A stretch of DNA of 64,000 nt from Thalassobaculum litoreum DSM 18839 (GCF_900102465.1 NZ_FNBW01000005.1:271110-335109), one strand, 5' to 3'. Counted from the stretch's first letter, positions 18,260 to 27,060 are shown. The notes: generated by a model not told the origin, from the sequence alone. Translations and numbers: made by a program.

Positions 18260-19141
18260 ATGACGCTGACCGATCCCCTGATCGCCACCCTCGCGGTACC
18301 CGTTCTGGTGACGGTGGCCGTGGCCGTGCTGCTGCGGCTGATCGGCGGCGCCGGCACGGGGGCGCGGACGGCCGCTTTCGGCATTCCGGTGGGGCTGATC
18401 GTCGCCGTGGCCCTGCTGCCCGGGCTGGCGCCGACGCCGCCGGTGACGGTGATGGAGAAGCTGGTCTGGCTGGCGGCGGCCGGCGGGCTGATCGGCATCC
18501 TGATCGAGATGGTCACCCAGACCCGCTTCATCTCGGCCCTGGCGGCGTTCTTCTGGCCGTTCCTGGCGGTGGTCTGGACCTCCGGGATCGACGTGACCGC
18601 TGTCATCTCCGGCGAGACGCCGGCCCATCAGTTTCCCTACCGGGTGTTCGAGGTCTCGGCGGTCGCCGGCCTGATCGTCGGCCGGATGCACCAGATCGCC
18701 GAGGTCGAGCTCTGCGCCCCGGTGGCGCTGATCGTGATCGCTGCCGGGCTCGGCGCCGTGGGGCTGGCGACGGGACCGGGATACGCCTGGGCGATCGGCT
18801 TACCGCTGGCGGCGGCCGGGCTCGGCTGGGTGGTGTGCAACTGGCCGAACCGGCGCCTGCCGTTCGGCGCGCCGGGGGAGATCGGCGGCAGTGCGGTGGC
18901 GATCGCCCTGGCGGCGGTCATGGTCTACCAGGCCCGCGTACCGGTGGTGCTCGTGCTGCTGGTGCTGTCGGCCCTGGCGATCGAGCCGCTGGCCCGCCGC
19001 TTCGTGGCGACCAACGCGCTGACCAAATCGGAGGCGGTGCGTCCGATCGCCCTGGCGGGGATCCTGGCGCTGCCGGCGGCGCTGGCGGTGGTGCTGGCCC
19101 TGTACGCTCCGGCGTTGATCCCAGATATCTACCGGCCGTAG
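18260..19141 (+). CDS. Polytopic membrane protein of unknown function
   Basis: 293 residues made almost entirely of hydrophobic helices (roughly nine), beginning with LIATLAVPVLVTVAVAVLL and ending ALAVVLALYAPALIPDIYRP. I recognise no family. ATG at 18260 follows GGTAGGAC; the frame extends back into the nucleoside hydrolase gene but that part is not protein-like. It lies 95 nt downstream of the hydrolase in the same direction and could be co-transcribed, so a transport role for nucleosides is possible but unsupported by motifs. Confidence 0.7.
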   Translation: MTLTDPLIATLAVPVLVTVAVAVLLRLIGGAGTGARTAAFGIPVGLIVAVALLPGLAPTPPVTVMEKLVWLAAAGGLIGILIEMVTQTRFISALAAFFWPFLAVVWTSGIDVTAVISGETPAHQFPYRVFEVSAVAGLIVGRMHQIAEVELCAPVALIVIAAGLGAVGLATGPGYAWAIGLPLAAAGLGWVVCNWPNRRLPFGAPGEIGGSAVAIALAAVMVYQARVPVVLVLLVLSALAIEPLARRFVATNALTKSEAVRPIALAGILALPAALAVVLALYAPALIPDIYRP

Positions 19142-19374
19142 GCGGCGGTTTCCGTTTCTTCTGCTCACTGCCCGGATTTGTTCCGGGCCCTACGTAGCCG
19201 CGTGCTAGCGACGCGGGATCGTGTGCGCTCCACCCGTGGGCCCCGGCACAGGGCCGGGGAGTGGGAGAAGGGGAGAGGTGGCAGGAGTGCCCGGGTCGGC
19301 TTCGCTTCTCTTCCCGTCATCCCGGACGCGCCCCGAAGCGGATTCGGGGCGCGTCGGGAGGGCGGTGAGGGGCG
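19142..19374. repeat. Intergenic cluster of palindromes including a REP-like element
   Basis: Three hairpins in 233 bases: GCCCGG/CCGGGC at 19170-19188, CCCCGGC/GCCGGGG at 19241-19259, and a REP-like element at 19315-19358 starting CCCGTCATCCCGG and folding as CCCGGACGCGCCCCGAA against TTCGGGGCGCGTCGGG. They separate convergent genes. Confidence 0.65.
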
Positions 19375-20151
19375 CTACGCCAGCCCCTCCAGCCCGGCAT
19401 CGACGCTGAGCGACTGGCCGGTGATGTTGCGGCCGGCCTCGGAGCAGATGAACAGGATCTGATGGGCGATGTCGCCCGCCGTCACGAAGCGCTTCATCAG
19501 CGTCACGTCGGCCATCTTGGTGCGCATCTCGTTCTCGGAGATGCCGCCGGCTTCCGCCTTGGCCTTGATCACCCGGTCGATGCGCGCGCCCTCCACCGGG
19601 CCCGGCTGGACGCAGTTCACGCGGATGCCGTGGGGGCCGAGTTCCATGGCGCAGGTGCGGGTGAAGCCGACGATGCCGAACTTCGCCGCCGAATAGGGGC
19701 TGCGCAGCGGGAAGCCGAACTTGCCGGCTGCCGAGGACAGGTTGACGATGCTGCCGCCGCCCGACTTGATCAGCGCCGGCACCGCCTTCTGGGTGCCCAG
19801 GAAGGCACTGGTCAGGTTGATGGTGAGGCAGGCGGTCCAGTCCTCCAGGGAGACGTCCTCCACCGGCGCGGTCGGCCCGGCGGTGCCGGCGTTGTTCACC
19901 ATGATGTCGAGCCCGCCCAGGGTCTCGATGCCCTTGTCCATGAAGTCCTGGAAGGCGGCGGCGTCGCCGACGTCGCAGGGCACGCCCTGCAGGCCCGGGA
20001 TCGTCGCCTTGGCGTCTTCCAGCGCGTCCACGTCCAGGTCGCAGGTATAGACGGTGGCGCCGGCAGCGGCGAAGACCTCCGCCGTCCTGCGGCCGATGCC
20101 CTGGGCGCCTGCGGTGATGATGGCGCGCTTGCCGGTCAGATCGAGCTTCAT
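19375..20151 (-). CDS. SDR-family oxidoreductase
   Basis: 258 residues, classical short-chain dehydrogenase. Visible are the nucleotide-binding GAQGIGRRTAEVF (position about 15-27), NNAGTAGP, catalytic Ser in NLSSAAGKFGFPL and YSAAKFGIVGFTR with Tyr-x-x-x-Lys. The acidic residue after beta-2 (TCDLDVDALE) suggests NAD(H) preference. A GGAGGGACC site precedes the ATG. Related proteins are annotated as 3-oxoacyl reductases or sugar/alcohol dehydrogenases; no neighbour narrows the substrate. Confidence 0.92.
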   Translation of the reverse strand: MKLDLTGKRAIITAGAQGIGRRTAEVFAAAGATVYTCDLDVDALEDAKATIPGLQGVPCDVGDAAAFQDFMDKGIETLGGLDIMVNNAGTAGPTAPVEDVSLEDWTACLTINLTSAFLGTQKAVPALIKSGGGSIVNLSSAAGKFGFPLRSPYSAAKFGIVGFTRTCAMELGPHGIRVNCVQPGPVEGARIDRVIKAKAEAGGISENEMRTKMADVTLMKRFVTAGDIAHQILFICSEAGRNITGQSLSVDAGLEGLA

Positions 20152-20233
20152 GGGGTCCCTCCGGTACTCGGTTTCTTGGCCGCAGGGACTATAGCGGGGG
20201 CCGGTTCGTCGCGTCAGTTCTTCAAATGCGGGT

Positions 20234-20854
20234 TCAGTCGTCCAGGTTGAGTTTCTGGCGCACGTCCTTGCGGATGATCTCCACGTCCTTGCCGCTCAGC
20301 ATCACCCCGGCGACGACGAAGGCGAGCGCGAGGCCGATGGCCGAGGCCATGGCGCCCGTGCCCCAGGCCGGACCGTAGGTGTCCCAGATGAACACGGTGC
20401 CGAACCAGAACCCGCCGAACGAGGCTAGCGCCGCCAGCAGCAGGAAGCCGACGCGCATGCACAGCCCGCCGATGCGGTTGGCCGACATCAGCTCGCGGAA
20501 CATGGCCGACGCCTCGGCCTCGGCGATGGCGCGGGTGATCTTGTTGCGCGCGATCTTCTGCCAGTCGCCGTAGGCCATGCCGGTGCTGCCGTCCAGGCGC
20601 CCTGGATTGAGGATCGCCTCCTTCAGGTCGGCGACGATGCTGTCGGCCCGTTCCTTCGGCGTCTTGCGCTTCAGGCTCGGATAGATCGGCCCGTCATCGG
20701 AGTTCGCGGGGGACTCGCGGAAGACCGGGCCGGGGGAGACCGCGGCTCCGGCACCGGCGGGGCCGTGCCGGGCGGGCGGGCCGGCGTGGGCAGGGCGGTT
20801 GGGGGCAGGGCGGTTGGACGGTGGGCGCATACGCTGTTCCGCTCGCATCGACAT
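20234..20854 (-). CDS. Hypothetical protein with two membrane helices
   Basis: 206 residues. A Pro/Ala/Arg-rich disordered N-terminus (about 1-60) is followed by a charged helical region (about 60-125, KTPKERADSIVADLKEAIL) and two transmembrane helices (about 133-155 VGFLLLAALASFGGFWFGTV and 165-187 AMASAIGLALAFVVAGVML), ending in a short charged tail. I recognise no family. In-frame ATGs at 20854, 20848 and 20830 leave the exact start uncertain. Same strand as the PilZ gene upstream, 14 nt apart, so likely co-transcribed. Confidence 0.72.
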   Translation of the reverse strand: MSMRAEQRMRPPSNRPAPNRPAHAGPPARHGPAGAGAAVSPGPVFRESPANSDDGPIYPSLKRKTPKERADSIVADLKEAILNPGRLDGSTGMAYGDWQKIARNKITRAIAEAEASAMFRELMSANRIGGLCMRVGFLLLAALASFGGFWFGTVFIWDTYGPAWGTGAMASAIGLALAFVVAGVMLSGKDVEIIRKDVRQKLNLDD

Positions 20855-20868
20855 CGGGCTGCCCGCGA

Positions 20869-21222
20869 TCAGAGGGTGCCGCGGAGCACTCGTTCGCGAA
20901 AATACCGGTTCAGCGTGGCGAAGGCGACCGAATCCAGGTCGTTGAACGCTACGCCGACCGACCCGTCATCGTCGTCCTTGCGCCGGACCTCGCCGCTGGT
21001 GCGGAACAGGGCGCCCGGGCCGGCGGTCGGCACGAAGACGCGCATGGCGGTACAGTCGCCCGGTTCCAGCGCGCCGGAATACTCCAGCACCCGGAGGCCG
21101 CCGAGGCTCCAGTCACCGATGGCATAGGGTGCATTGCCGATGACGACGGTCATGGGGGCGGAGATCCGGCGGGTGCTGCGGCGGTCGGCCTGGCGGTTGC
21201 CCGGGGCGGGGGTGGGTGACAT
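20869..21222 (-). CDS. PilZ-domain protein
   Basis: 117 residues. RQADRRSTRRISAPMTVVI carries the Arg-x-x-x-Arg N-terminal switch of PilZ domains, and IGDWSLGGLRV the D/N-x-S-x-x-G motif, together forming a cyclic-di-GMP pocket. GVAFNDLDSVAFATLNRYF completes the domain. The ATG at 21222 has GGAG 8 nt upstream; the frame continues open to 21465 without recognisable sequence. A single-domain PilZ protein would act as a c-di-GMP effector, perhaps with the two-helix membrane protein encoded just downstream. Confidence 0.84.
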   Translation of the reverse strand: MSPTPAPGNRQADRRSTRRISAPMTVVIGNAPYAIGDWSLGGLRVLEYSGALEPGDCTAMRVFVPTAGPGALFRTSGEVRRKDDDDGSVGVAFNDLDSVAFATLNRYFRERVLRGTL

Positions 21223-21522
21223 GGGGTCATCTCCGATTGATGCTTCATCGTGTCCTGCGGAGGCGGTGTCCGAGGGCACGGTCTCCGCCGGTTCTCCAGC
21301 AACCGGCGTGCCAAGGCGGCAGGTCACGGCGGCGGGCGTTGTTTTCCAACGATTCGTGCCGTGCCGTCGGTCCGACGCGCCAGCGCCGGCGGCAGAATCT
21401 GCCCGGCCGGAGCCGTCCGCGTGGATCGCCTTTGCCCAGTGGGCCGACCGTGAATCGCCCTCCAACTCGTTAAGGATAGAGCGACTTCACACGACCGGAT
21501 GTTTCGACTGACCGTGGTTTTT
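21223..21522. other. Intergenic region, no clear gene
   Basis: 300 bases between the PilZ gene and the zinc-ribbon gene. It is open in the PilZ frame as far as 21465 but lacks protein-like or conserved character. I see no RNA gene or strong terminator. Confidence 0.45.
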
Positions 21523-21804
21523 TTAGGCCGTGTGCTTGCTGACCGGGCCGAGATTGGGCCAGGCGGGGCGGGTCGACACGTCCTTCGATCCGCAGGAGCT
21601 GCACCGCATCCGCGCGCCGATCTCCGGCACCGGGAAGGCCGGGCCGAGCTGGGCGATCAGCATGGCGGTGGACGCCTCTGCATAGTGGCTGCACCGGTTG
21701 CACCAGCAGAACACGCCGACCTTGGCCGACAGCAGATCCCCCAACTGGGCCGCCCGCTGGTCGCGGTCCTTCCGGTCCATCAACTCCCGCTTCATCCGTC
21801 CCAT
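21523..21804 (-). CDS. Small protein with two CxxC zinc-ribbon knuckles
   Basis: 93 residues. VFCWCNRCSHYAE gives one cysteine knuckle and MRCSSCGSKDV the second, a rubredoxin-like or zinc-ribbon arrangement that would bind one metal ion. The N-terminus (MGRMKRELMDRKDRDQRAAQ) is a charged helix. ATG at 21804 is preferred over a longer frame (to 21885) whose extra residues are unconvincing. No specific family is recognised; proteins of this design often contact RNA or DNA polymerase or serve as small regulators. Function unknown. Confidence 0.7.
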   Translation of the reverse strand: MGRMKRELMDRKDRDQRAAQLGDLLSAKVGVFCWCNRCSHYAEASTAMLIAQLGPAFPVPEIGARMRCSSCGSKDVSTRPAWPNLGPVSKHTA

Positions 21805-22113
21805 GCCGCGACCGTCCTCGTCCCGTTCTGCCGAGTGAGAACATAACAAGAACATTCGAGGCGAACAACTGGGAGCGAAATTCAACCGGCCTTTTGCATG
21901 TCGCGGATTCAGTCAAAAGTTGTATTGGATAATGTGCGATTCAGTTGAAGCGACGCAAGCGTTTGAAGAAGTCTTTATGTTTGTTTTTATATTTATTTAT
22001 CAACTCGCTCGTCATCCCGAACCGATCCCGGATTTAATCCGGGACGGGATGGCGGCGGGGGAGGGGGTGAGTTCGGAGGTGGCCGCGCCCGAGGTGATCG
22101 GCACAGAGCGCCC
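21805..22113. other. Intergenic region with AT-rich tract and REP-like element
   Basis: 309 bases. 21905-22005 is markedly AT-rich (for example TTTATGTTTGTTTTTATATT) and probably contains the promoter of the minus-strand zinc-ribbon gene. It is followed by a REP-like palindrome at 22011-22052. No ORF is convincing. Confidence 0.5.
22011..22052. repeat. REP-like palindromic element
   Basis: GTCATCCCGAACC...GATCCCGGATTTAATCCGGGACGGGATGG: an inner perfect stem (TCCCGGATT/AATCCGGGA) and outer ATCCCG/CGGGAT arms. Same family as the elements at 3201, 19315, 39608, 44391 and 52811. Confidence 0.65.
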
Positions 22114-22452
22114 TCAGCTCTGTACCAGCCGGGGCAGCTTCTCGAAGACGGCGAGCACGTCCAGCAGGCTGGTGCTGCTCTTCAGGCGCTTCTGGCCCGC
22201 GAACAGGGCGAAGGTCGGCCGCTTCTGGCCGCGGCGCTGGGTCTTCGACACCGAATAGAGCGGCCGTTCGTGGGTGTGCCGGAAGATCGAGAACACCGCC
22301 ATGTCGTCATGCCGGTCCAGCGCATAGTCCCGCCATTCGCCCGCGGCGACGCGGCTCGCATACAGCGAGAGCAACTGACCCAACTCGTGACGGGTGAAGA
22401 AGAAGTGGCGGACCGACTTGCGCGTGCTCGGGAGACGGATGAGATTTTCCAT
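22114..22452 (-). CDS. DUF2794-family protein
   Basis: 112 residues. FFFTRHELGQLLSLYASRVA, AAGEWRDYALDRHDDMAVFS, then RPLYSVSKTQRRGQKRP and TSLLDVLAVFEKLPRLV match DUF2794, a family conserved across alphaproteobacteria and of unknown function. Length is typical. It is transcribed away from the yfgM-bamB-der genes; a 17-bp palindrome lies in the shared upstream region. Confidence 0.85.
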   Translation of the reverse strand: MENLIRLPSTRKSVRHFFFTRHELGQLLSLYASRVAAGEWRDYALDRHDDMAVFSIFRHTHERPLYSVSKTQRRGQKRPTFALFAGQKRLKSSTSLLDVLAVFEKLPRLVQS

Positions 22453-22535
22453 CGGCCGGCGGATATCCTTGCGTTACCTAGCCTGTCTGCTAGGAAGTCT
22501 TTCTGAATTTCCCGGCGGGGTAAACCCCCAGCGGT

Positions 22536-22552
22536 CATGTCCCGGGGACATG
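22536..22552. promoter_or_regulatory. 17-bp palindrome between divergent genes
   Basis: CATGTCCC-G-GGGACATG is a perfect inverted repeat with one central base, located between the divergent DUF2794 and yfgM genes. Its length and symmetry suit a dimeric regulator's operator. There is no T-tract, so it is not a terminator. Confidence 0.4.
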
Positions 22553-22706
22553 TCCCAGCCCTCGCGTCGCCGCCAAGGGCGGTTGGCGGGTGCGCGTTGA
22601 TTTCCGCACGCCCCGCCGCTAGGTTGCGCGACCGCCGCATATCCGCGGATGACCGTGTTCCGGATGCGGCGGGCGAGCCGGACACCTGAGTTTGGAGAAC
22701 GATGCC

Positions 22707-23351
22707 GTGGCCGACATCTTCCGGGAAGTCGACGAAGAACTGCAGCAGGAGCGCGCCGCGACGCTGTGGAAGAAGTATGGCGGCTGGGTCATCGCGCTCT
22801 GCGTTGGCATCGTCCTGGCCGTCGCCGGCAACGTCTTCTGGCGCGAATACAAGGCGAACCAGCGGGCCGAACAGGCCGCCGCCTATGCCGAGGCGTCCGC
22901 CCTGCTCGGGCAGGAGAAGCCGCGCGAGGCCGCCGAGGCCTTCGCCGCCCTGGCCGATTCAGGCGATGCCGGCTATGCCGCGATCGCCCGGCTGAGCCAG
23001 GCCGCCGCCCTGGTCGATGCCGACGATATTCCGGCCGCCGCCGAAACCTACATGGCGATCGCCAACGACTCGTCGGTGCCGGCGCCCTATGGCGATCTGG
23101 CGCGGCTGCATGGCGTAAGGCTGCGGATCGGCACCGCCAACGCCCCGACCCTGCACAGCGACCTTGCGCCGCTGCTGACCCCGGGCAACGCCTGGGAGCC
23201 GCTGGCCCGCGAGACCGAGGCGGCGATCTCGATCCAGGAGGGGGACATCGACGCCGCCCGCGAGTCCCTGAAGCTGATCGCCGACAACCCGGAGACGCCG
23301 GGCCAGCTGCGCCAGCGCGCCAGCGAACTCCTCCAGGCCCTGGGCGGGTGA
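22707..23351 (+). CDS. YfgM-like membrane-anchored TPR-fold protein
   Basis: 214 residues from a GTG at 22707 (GGAG 9 nt upstream, giving MADIFREVDEEL, the usual family start); a TTG at 22692 would add five residues. One membrane helix lies at about residues 27-47 (WVIALCVGIVLAVAGNVFW). It is followed by a periplasmic Ala-rich helical-repeat domain like the TPR_21 region of YfgM, which interacts with the Sec translocon and periplasmic chaperones. It lies directly before bamB and der, the canonical order, with a 7-nt gap to bamB. Confidence 0.86.
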   Translation: MADIFREVDEELQQERAATLWKKYGGWVIALCVGIVLAVAGNVFWREYKANQRAEQAAAYAEASALLGQEKPREAAEAFAALADSGDAGYAAIARLSQAAALVDADDIPAAAETYMAIANDSSVPAPYGDLARLHGVRLRIGTANAPTLHSDLAPLLTPGNAWEPLARETEAAISIQEGDIDAARESLKLIADNPETPGQLRQRASELLQALGG

Positions 23352-23358
23352 GGTCAGC

Positions 23359-24696
23359 GTGATCCGCTTCGGCGCCCGTTTCCCCCTCGTCGCCTCCCTT
23401 GCCGCCACCCTCGCGCTCGCCGGTTGCGGCAGCGGCGACTTCTTCGGCGAGGACGCCCAGATTCCGCTGCCGGGCGAGCGGCTTCCGGTGCTGCAGATCG
23501 GCGAAGGCCTCAAGGAGGACCCGAGCATCGCCGACCTGCAGGTCGTGCTGCCGCGTCCTTATGTGAACGCCTACTGGTCGCAGCCCGGCGGCAACGCCTC
23601 CAAGGCGCTCGGCCATGTGGATGCCGGCGACGCCCTGGCACAGGCTTGGTCCGTGTCGATCGGCAGCGGCGGCGACGACGAGGTGTCGCTCCTGACCCAG
23701 CCGCTGGTGGTGGACGACACCGTCCTCGTGCTCGACAGCGAGGCCAATCTGCGGGCGCTGAACGCCGCCAACGGCCGCGAGCTGTGGGAGCACGACCTGC
23801 GGCCCGAGGACGAGGACGACGCGGTCTATCCGGGCGGCATCGTCGCCGACGCCGCGAACGTCTATGCCGCCACCGGCTTCGGCGAGGTGATTTCCTTTGC
23901 CATCGCCGACGGCTCCGAGAACTGGCGCGTGCGCCTGCCGGGACCGGTGCGCGGGGCGCCGGCGATCGCCGACGGGCGCCTGTTCGCGGTGACCCTGGAG
24001 AACCGAACCATCGCCCTGTCGACCGCCGACGGATCCCGGATCTGGGAGCACCAGGGCATCACCGAGATCGCCTCCCTGCTCGGCGGCGCCGCCCCGGCGG
24101 TGCAGGGCTCGACGGTGCTGGTGCCGTACTCCTCCGGTCAGCTCTTCGCCCTGCGGGTCGAGACCGGCCGCGTGGTCTGGGTCGAGAACCTGTCGAGCCT
24201 GCGGGCGCTGGACGCCATCTCCCGCCTGTCCGACATCCGCGGCAGCCCGGTGATCGACGGCGACCTGGCCTTCGCGGTCAGCCATGCCGGCCGCATGGCA
24301 GCGATCGACATGCGCTCCGGCCGCCGGGTGTGGGAACGCGCCATCGGCAGCACCTCGATGCCCTGGGTGGCCGGCGAGTTCGTGTTCGTCGTCAGCCTGA
24401 CCGGCGAGGTCGTGGCCCTGACCCGGCGCGACGGCCGGGTGCGCTGGGTGCACCGCCTGCCGCGCTACGAGGACATGGAGGATCAGACCGGGCCGATCCA
24501 GTACGCCGGTCCGGTTCTGGTCGGCGACCGGCTGCTGGTCGGCTCGTCCGACGGCTTCGTCTATGCGATTTCGCCGTATACCGGCAAACTGCTCGGCCGG
24601 ATCGAGGTCGGGGACCCGGTCTATGTCGCCCCCATCGTCGCCGGTGGCACGATCTACGTCCTCGACAACGACGCGCAACTGCGCGCGTACCGCTAG
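23359..24696 (+). CDS. bamB: Outer-membrane assembly lipoprotein BamB
   Basis: 445 residues. The N-terminus has a lipoprotein signal with lipobox LAGC (ATLALAGCGSGD), so Cys is probably lipidated and the protein sits on the inner face of the outer membrane. The rest is an eight-bladed beta-propeller of PQQ-like repeats (for example LRALNAANGRELWEHDL, ISFAIADGSENWRVRL and VYAISPYTGKLLGRIEV). BamB assists BamA in inserting beta-barrel proteins such as the FadL-type porin. It follows yfgM closely and precedes der by 10 nt. Confidence 0.93.
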   Translation: MIRFGARFPLVASLAATLALAGCGSGDFFGEDAQIPLPGERLPVLQIGEGLKEDPSIADLQVVLPRPYVNAYWSQPGGNASKALGHVDAGDALAQAWSVSIGSGGDDEVSLLTQPLVVDDTVLVLDSEANLRALNAANGRELWEHDLRPEDEDDAVYPGGIVADAANVYAATGFGEVISFAIADGSENWRVRLPGPVRGAPAIADGRLFAVTLENRTIALSTADGSRIWEHQGITEIASLLGGAAPAVQGSTVLVPYSSGQLFALRVETGRVVWVENLSSLRALDAISRLSDIRGSPVIDGDLAFAVSHAGRMAAIDMRSGRRVWERAIGSTSMPWVAGEFVFVVSLTGEVVALTRRDGRVRWVHRLPRYEDMEDQTGPIQYAGPVLVGDRLLVGSSDGFVYAISPYTGKLLGRIEVGDPVYVAPIVAGGTIYVLDNDAQLRAYR

Positions 24697-24706
24697 GGGA
24701 CCCGCC

Positions 24707-26146
24707 ATGGCGCTCAAGGTCGCCATCATCGGCCGGCCGAATGTCGGCAAGTCGACGCTGTTCAACCGGCTGACCGGGACCAAGCACGCCCTGGTCGACG
24801 ACACCCCCGGCGTGACCCGCGACCGGCGTGAAGGCGACGGCCGGATCGCCGACCTCAATTTCCGCATCGTCGATACCGCCGGCCTGGAGGACGCCCAGGA
24901 CGACAGCCTGGAGGGGCGAATGCGCCGCCAGACCGAGGCGGCGGTGCAGCAGGCCGATCTGGTCTTCATGATGATCGACGCCCGGGCCGGCGTCACGCCG
25001 CTGGACGCCCATTTCGCCGACTGGCTGCGCCGGGTGAAGGTGCCGGTGACCGTGCTCGCCAACAAGTGCGAGGGACGCGGCGGTATCGCCGGGCTGAGCG
25101 AGGCCTATAAGCTGGGTCTCGGCGACCCGGTGCCGATCTCCGCCGAGCATGGCGAGGGCATGGGCGAGCTCTACGACATCATCCGCGCCCGGATCGAGGC
25201 CGATCCCGTGCTCGCCGCCGAGCTCTATGCGGAGGACGAGGAGGACCCGTTCCCCGAGGAGGTCCTGGACGGCGTCGATCTCGACGAGGCCGATCTGGAA
25301 GAGGACGCGATCCTGCAGGATCGGGGGCCGAAGGGTCCGCTGAAGCTCGCCATCGTCGGCCGTCCGAACGTCGGCAAGTCGACCCTGATCAACCGGCTGC
25401 TCGGCGAGGACCGGCTGCTGACCGGCCCCGAGGCCGGCATCACCCGCGACTCCATCGAGATCCCCTGGAGCTACAAGGGCCGGGAGATCCACCTGATCGA
25501 CACCGCCGGTCTGCGCCGCAAGGCCCGGGTGGTGGAGAAGCTGGAGCGGATGTCGACCACCGACAGCATGCGCGCCGTGCGCTTCGCCCAGGTGGTCATG
25601 CTGGTGCTCGACGGCGAGCAGATGCTGGAGAAGCAGGACCTTGCCATCGCCCGCACGGTACTGGACCAGGGTCGCGCCCTGATCATCGCCGTCAACAAGT
25701 GGGACGCGGTCGCCGACAAGAACGCCGCCGGCCAGCGCCTGCGCGACCGGCTGGACACGTCGCTCGCCCAGGTGCGCGGCATTCCCTGGATCGCCGTCTC
25801 CGCCCTGCGCGGCAGCAATCTGGACAAGCTGCTGGACGCGGTGTTCGACATCTACGACGTCTGGAACACCCGGGTGCCGACCAGCCGGCTCAACCGCTGG
25901 CTGGAGCGCATGGTCGATCAGCATCCGCCGCCGCTGTCCAAGGGCCGGCGCCTGCGCCTGCGCTACATGACCCAGGTCAAGGCCCGTCCGCCGACCTTCG
26001 CCGCCTTCGTCAGCCAGGCGGACGAGCTGCCGGAAAGCTACGTGCGCTACCTGATCGGCGGCCTGCGGGACGAATTCGGGCTGGCCGGGGTGCCGATCCG
26101 GGTTAATCTGCGCAAACGGCGCAACCCCTACGTCGACGACCGCTAG
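24707..26146 (+). CDS. der: Ribosome biogenesis GTPase Der
   Basis: 479 residues with two tandem Era-type G domains. The first has G1 at about residues 9-16 (IGRPNVGKSTLFNRL), DTPGVTRDR and the DTAGLED switch. The second, at about residue 220 onward, has VGRPNVGKSTLINRL, GITRDSI and DTAGLRRK. NKCEG and NKWDA are the G4 motifs. A C-terminal KH-like domain ends KRRNPYVDDR. Der acts in 50S subunit maturation. The domains are linked by an acidic segment (about 175-205). Start at 24707 fits the family; the frame is open further upstream through bamB. Confidence 0.97.
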   Translation: MALKVAIIGRPNVGKSTLFNRLTGTKHALVDDTPGVTRDRREGDGRIADLNFRIVDTAGLEDAQDDSLEGRMRRQTEAAVQQADLVFMMIDARAGVTPLDAHFADWLRRVKVPVTVLANKCEGRGGIAGLSEAYKLGLGDPVPISAEHGEGMGELYDIIRARIEADPVLAAELYAEDEEDPFPEEVLDGVDLDEADLEEDAILQDRGPKGPLKLAIVGRPNVGKSTLINRLLGEDRLLTGPEAGITRDSIEIPWSYKGREIHLIDTAGLRRKARVVEKLERMSTTDSMRAVRFAQVVMLVLDGEQMLEKQDLAIARTVLDQGRALIIAVNKWDAVADKNAAGQRLRDRLDTSLAQVRGIPWIAVSALRGSNLDKLLDAVFDIYDVWNTRVPTSRLNRWLERMVDQHPPPLSKGRRLRLRYMTQVKARPPTFAAFVSQADELPESYVRYLIGGLRDEFGLAGVPIRVNLRKRRNPYVDDR

Positions 26147-26198
26147 CCGAGAGGCGGTGACGGGGCGGCTGCCGCACGCAGCGCAGGACGGAGCCGCC

Positions 26199-26525
26199 AT
26201 GCGAAGCCGCGGGAAGACGAAGTTGGATGCCAGGGTCTCGATCTCGGACCTTGCGCGGATGTACGACGGACGGAACGACGGCACGCCGCCGACCCACCGC
26301 TACACCAAGGGCCGCATGCCGCTGCGCCGCGGTTCCCTGAATCAGACCGGCACCGTGAACCAGGGCGGCACGCGGCTGGCCCGGCTGAAGGCCCGCGCGT
26401 CGGGCATCCGCTATGCGCTGCAGACCGAGGCGATGGACCGCTCCAAGCTGCGGGAGCTGGAGCAGACCCTGCGGAACCTGGAGCTGGCCATCCGCGGGAT
26501 GGAAGACACCTTGAAGAGCGAGTGA
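26199..26525 (+). CDS. Small helical protein of unknown function
   Basis: 108 residues, basic N-terminus (MRSRGKTKLDARVSISDLAR) and a predicted coiled-coil C-terminus (SKLRELEQTLRNLELAIRGM). The middle (RYTKGRMPLRRGSLNQTGTV) is unstructured-looking. No family recognised. ATG at 26199 is supported by GGAG 7 nt upstream; a GTG at 26157 is possible. It lies 52 nt after der and 7 nt before the cupin gene on the same strand, so it is probably part of that transcript. Confidence 0.65.
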   Translation: MRSRGKTKLDARVSISDLARMYDGRNDGTPPTHRYTKGRMPLRRGSLNQTGTVNQGGTRLARLKARASGIRYALQTEAMDRSKLRELEQTLRNLELAIRGMEDTLKSE

Positions 26526-26532
26526 GGACGGG

Positions 26533-27060
26533 GTGGGCGAGATTCTCAACAGGCTGGTGGAGGATTGCCGTCGTGCGGCGGGATCGACCGATCCGGTCGC
26601 CGGGGTGCAGGCCGCGCTGTCGCTGGTGACGGCGGATCCGGACACGACCATCGCCGAGATCCCCGACTTCGAGGGCGAGGATTACGTGCTGCACCGGGCC
26701 GACGACCTGTCGGTCTTCCTGGTGCGTCAGGCGCCGAACACGGCGGGGCCGCCGCACGATCACGGGATGACGGCGGTGATCGCCATGCTGGAGGGGGTGG
26801 AGATCCACCGCCGCTACCGCCGGGAGGGGCAGCGCATCACCCTGGACCGGGAGCAGACGGCCGGTCCCGGCGGCATTCTGGTGCTCGCCCCGCGCGACGT
26901 GCACGCCATCGCCAACCCGGACCCGACCCCGTCGATCGGCGTCCATGTCTATCTGGGCGACATCGTCGGGATCGAACGCACGCTGTGGGATACGGCTTCC
27001 GGCGAGGCGCTCCCGTTCACCCTGGAGAGCTACGAAAGCAGGGTGCGGGCCTACCGATAG
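26533..27060 (+). CDS. Cupin metalloprotein resembling cysteine-dioxygenase-type enzymes
   Basis: 175 residues from a GTG. A double-stranded beta-helix is indicated by PPHDHGMTAVIAMLEGVEIH (first cupin motif with a His-x-His pair) and VLAPRDVHAIANPDPTPSIG (second motif with His). This resembles the predicted metal-dependent enzymes related to cysteine/3-mercaptopropionate dioxygenases. Such proteins oxidise thiols using a mononuclear iron. The usual Cys-Tyr crosslink residues cannot be assigned by eye. Substrate is therefore unknown; the metal-binding cupin fold is the secure part. Confidence 0.75.
   Translation: MGEILNRLVEDCRRAAGSTDPVAGVQAALSLVTADPDTTIAEIPDFEGEDYVLHRADDLSVFLVRQAPNTAGPPHDHGMTAVIAMLEGVEIHRRYRREGQRITLDREQTAGPGGILVLAPRDVHAIANPDPTPSIGVHVYLGDIVGIERTLWDTASGEALPFTLESYESRVRAYR

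Noticed and set aside
19142..19374. CRISPR-like repeats
   Set aside because: The palindromes differ from one another and lack regular spacers; they are independent hairpins and a REP-like element.
22789..25065. 758-codon minus-strand ORF across yfgM, bamB and der
   Set aside because: It spans three real genes in antisense, with low-complexity Arg/Pro/Ser sequence and no domain; an artefact of codon bias.
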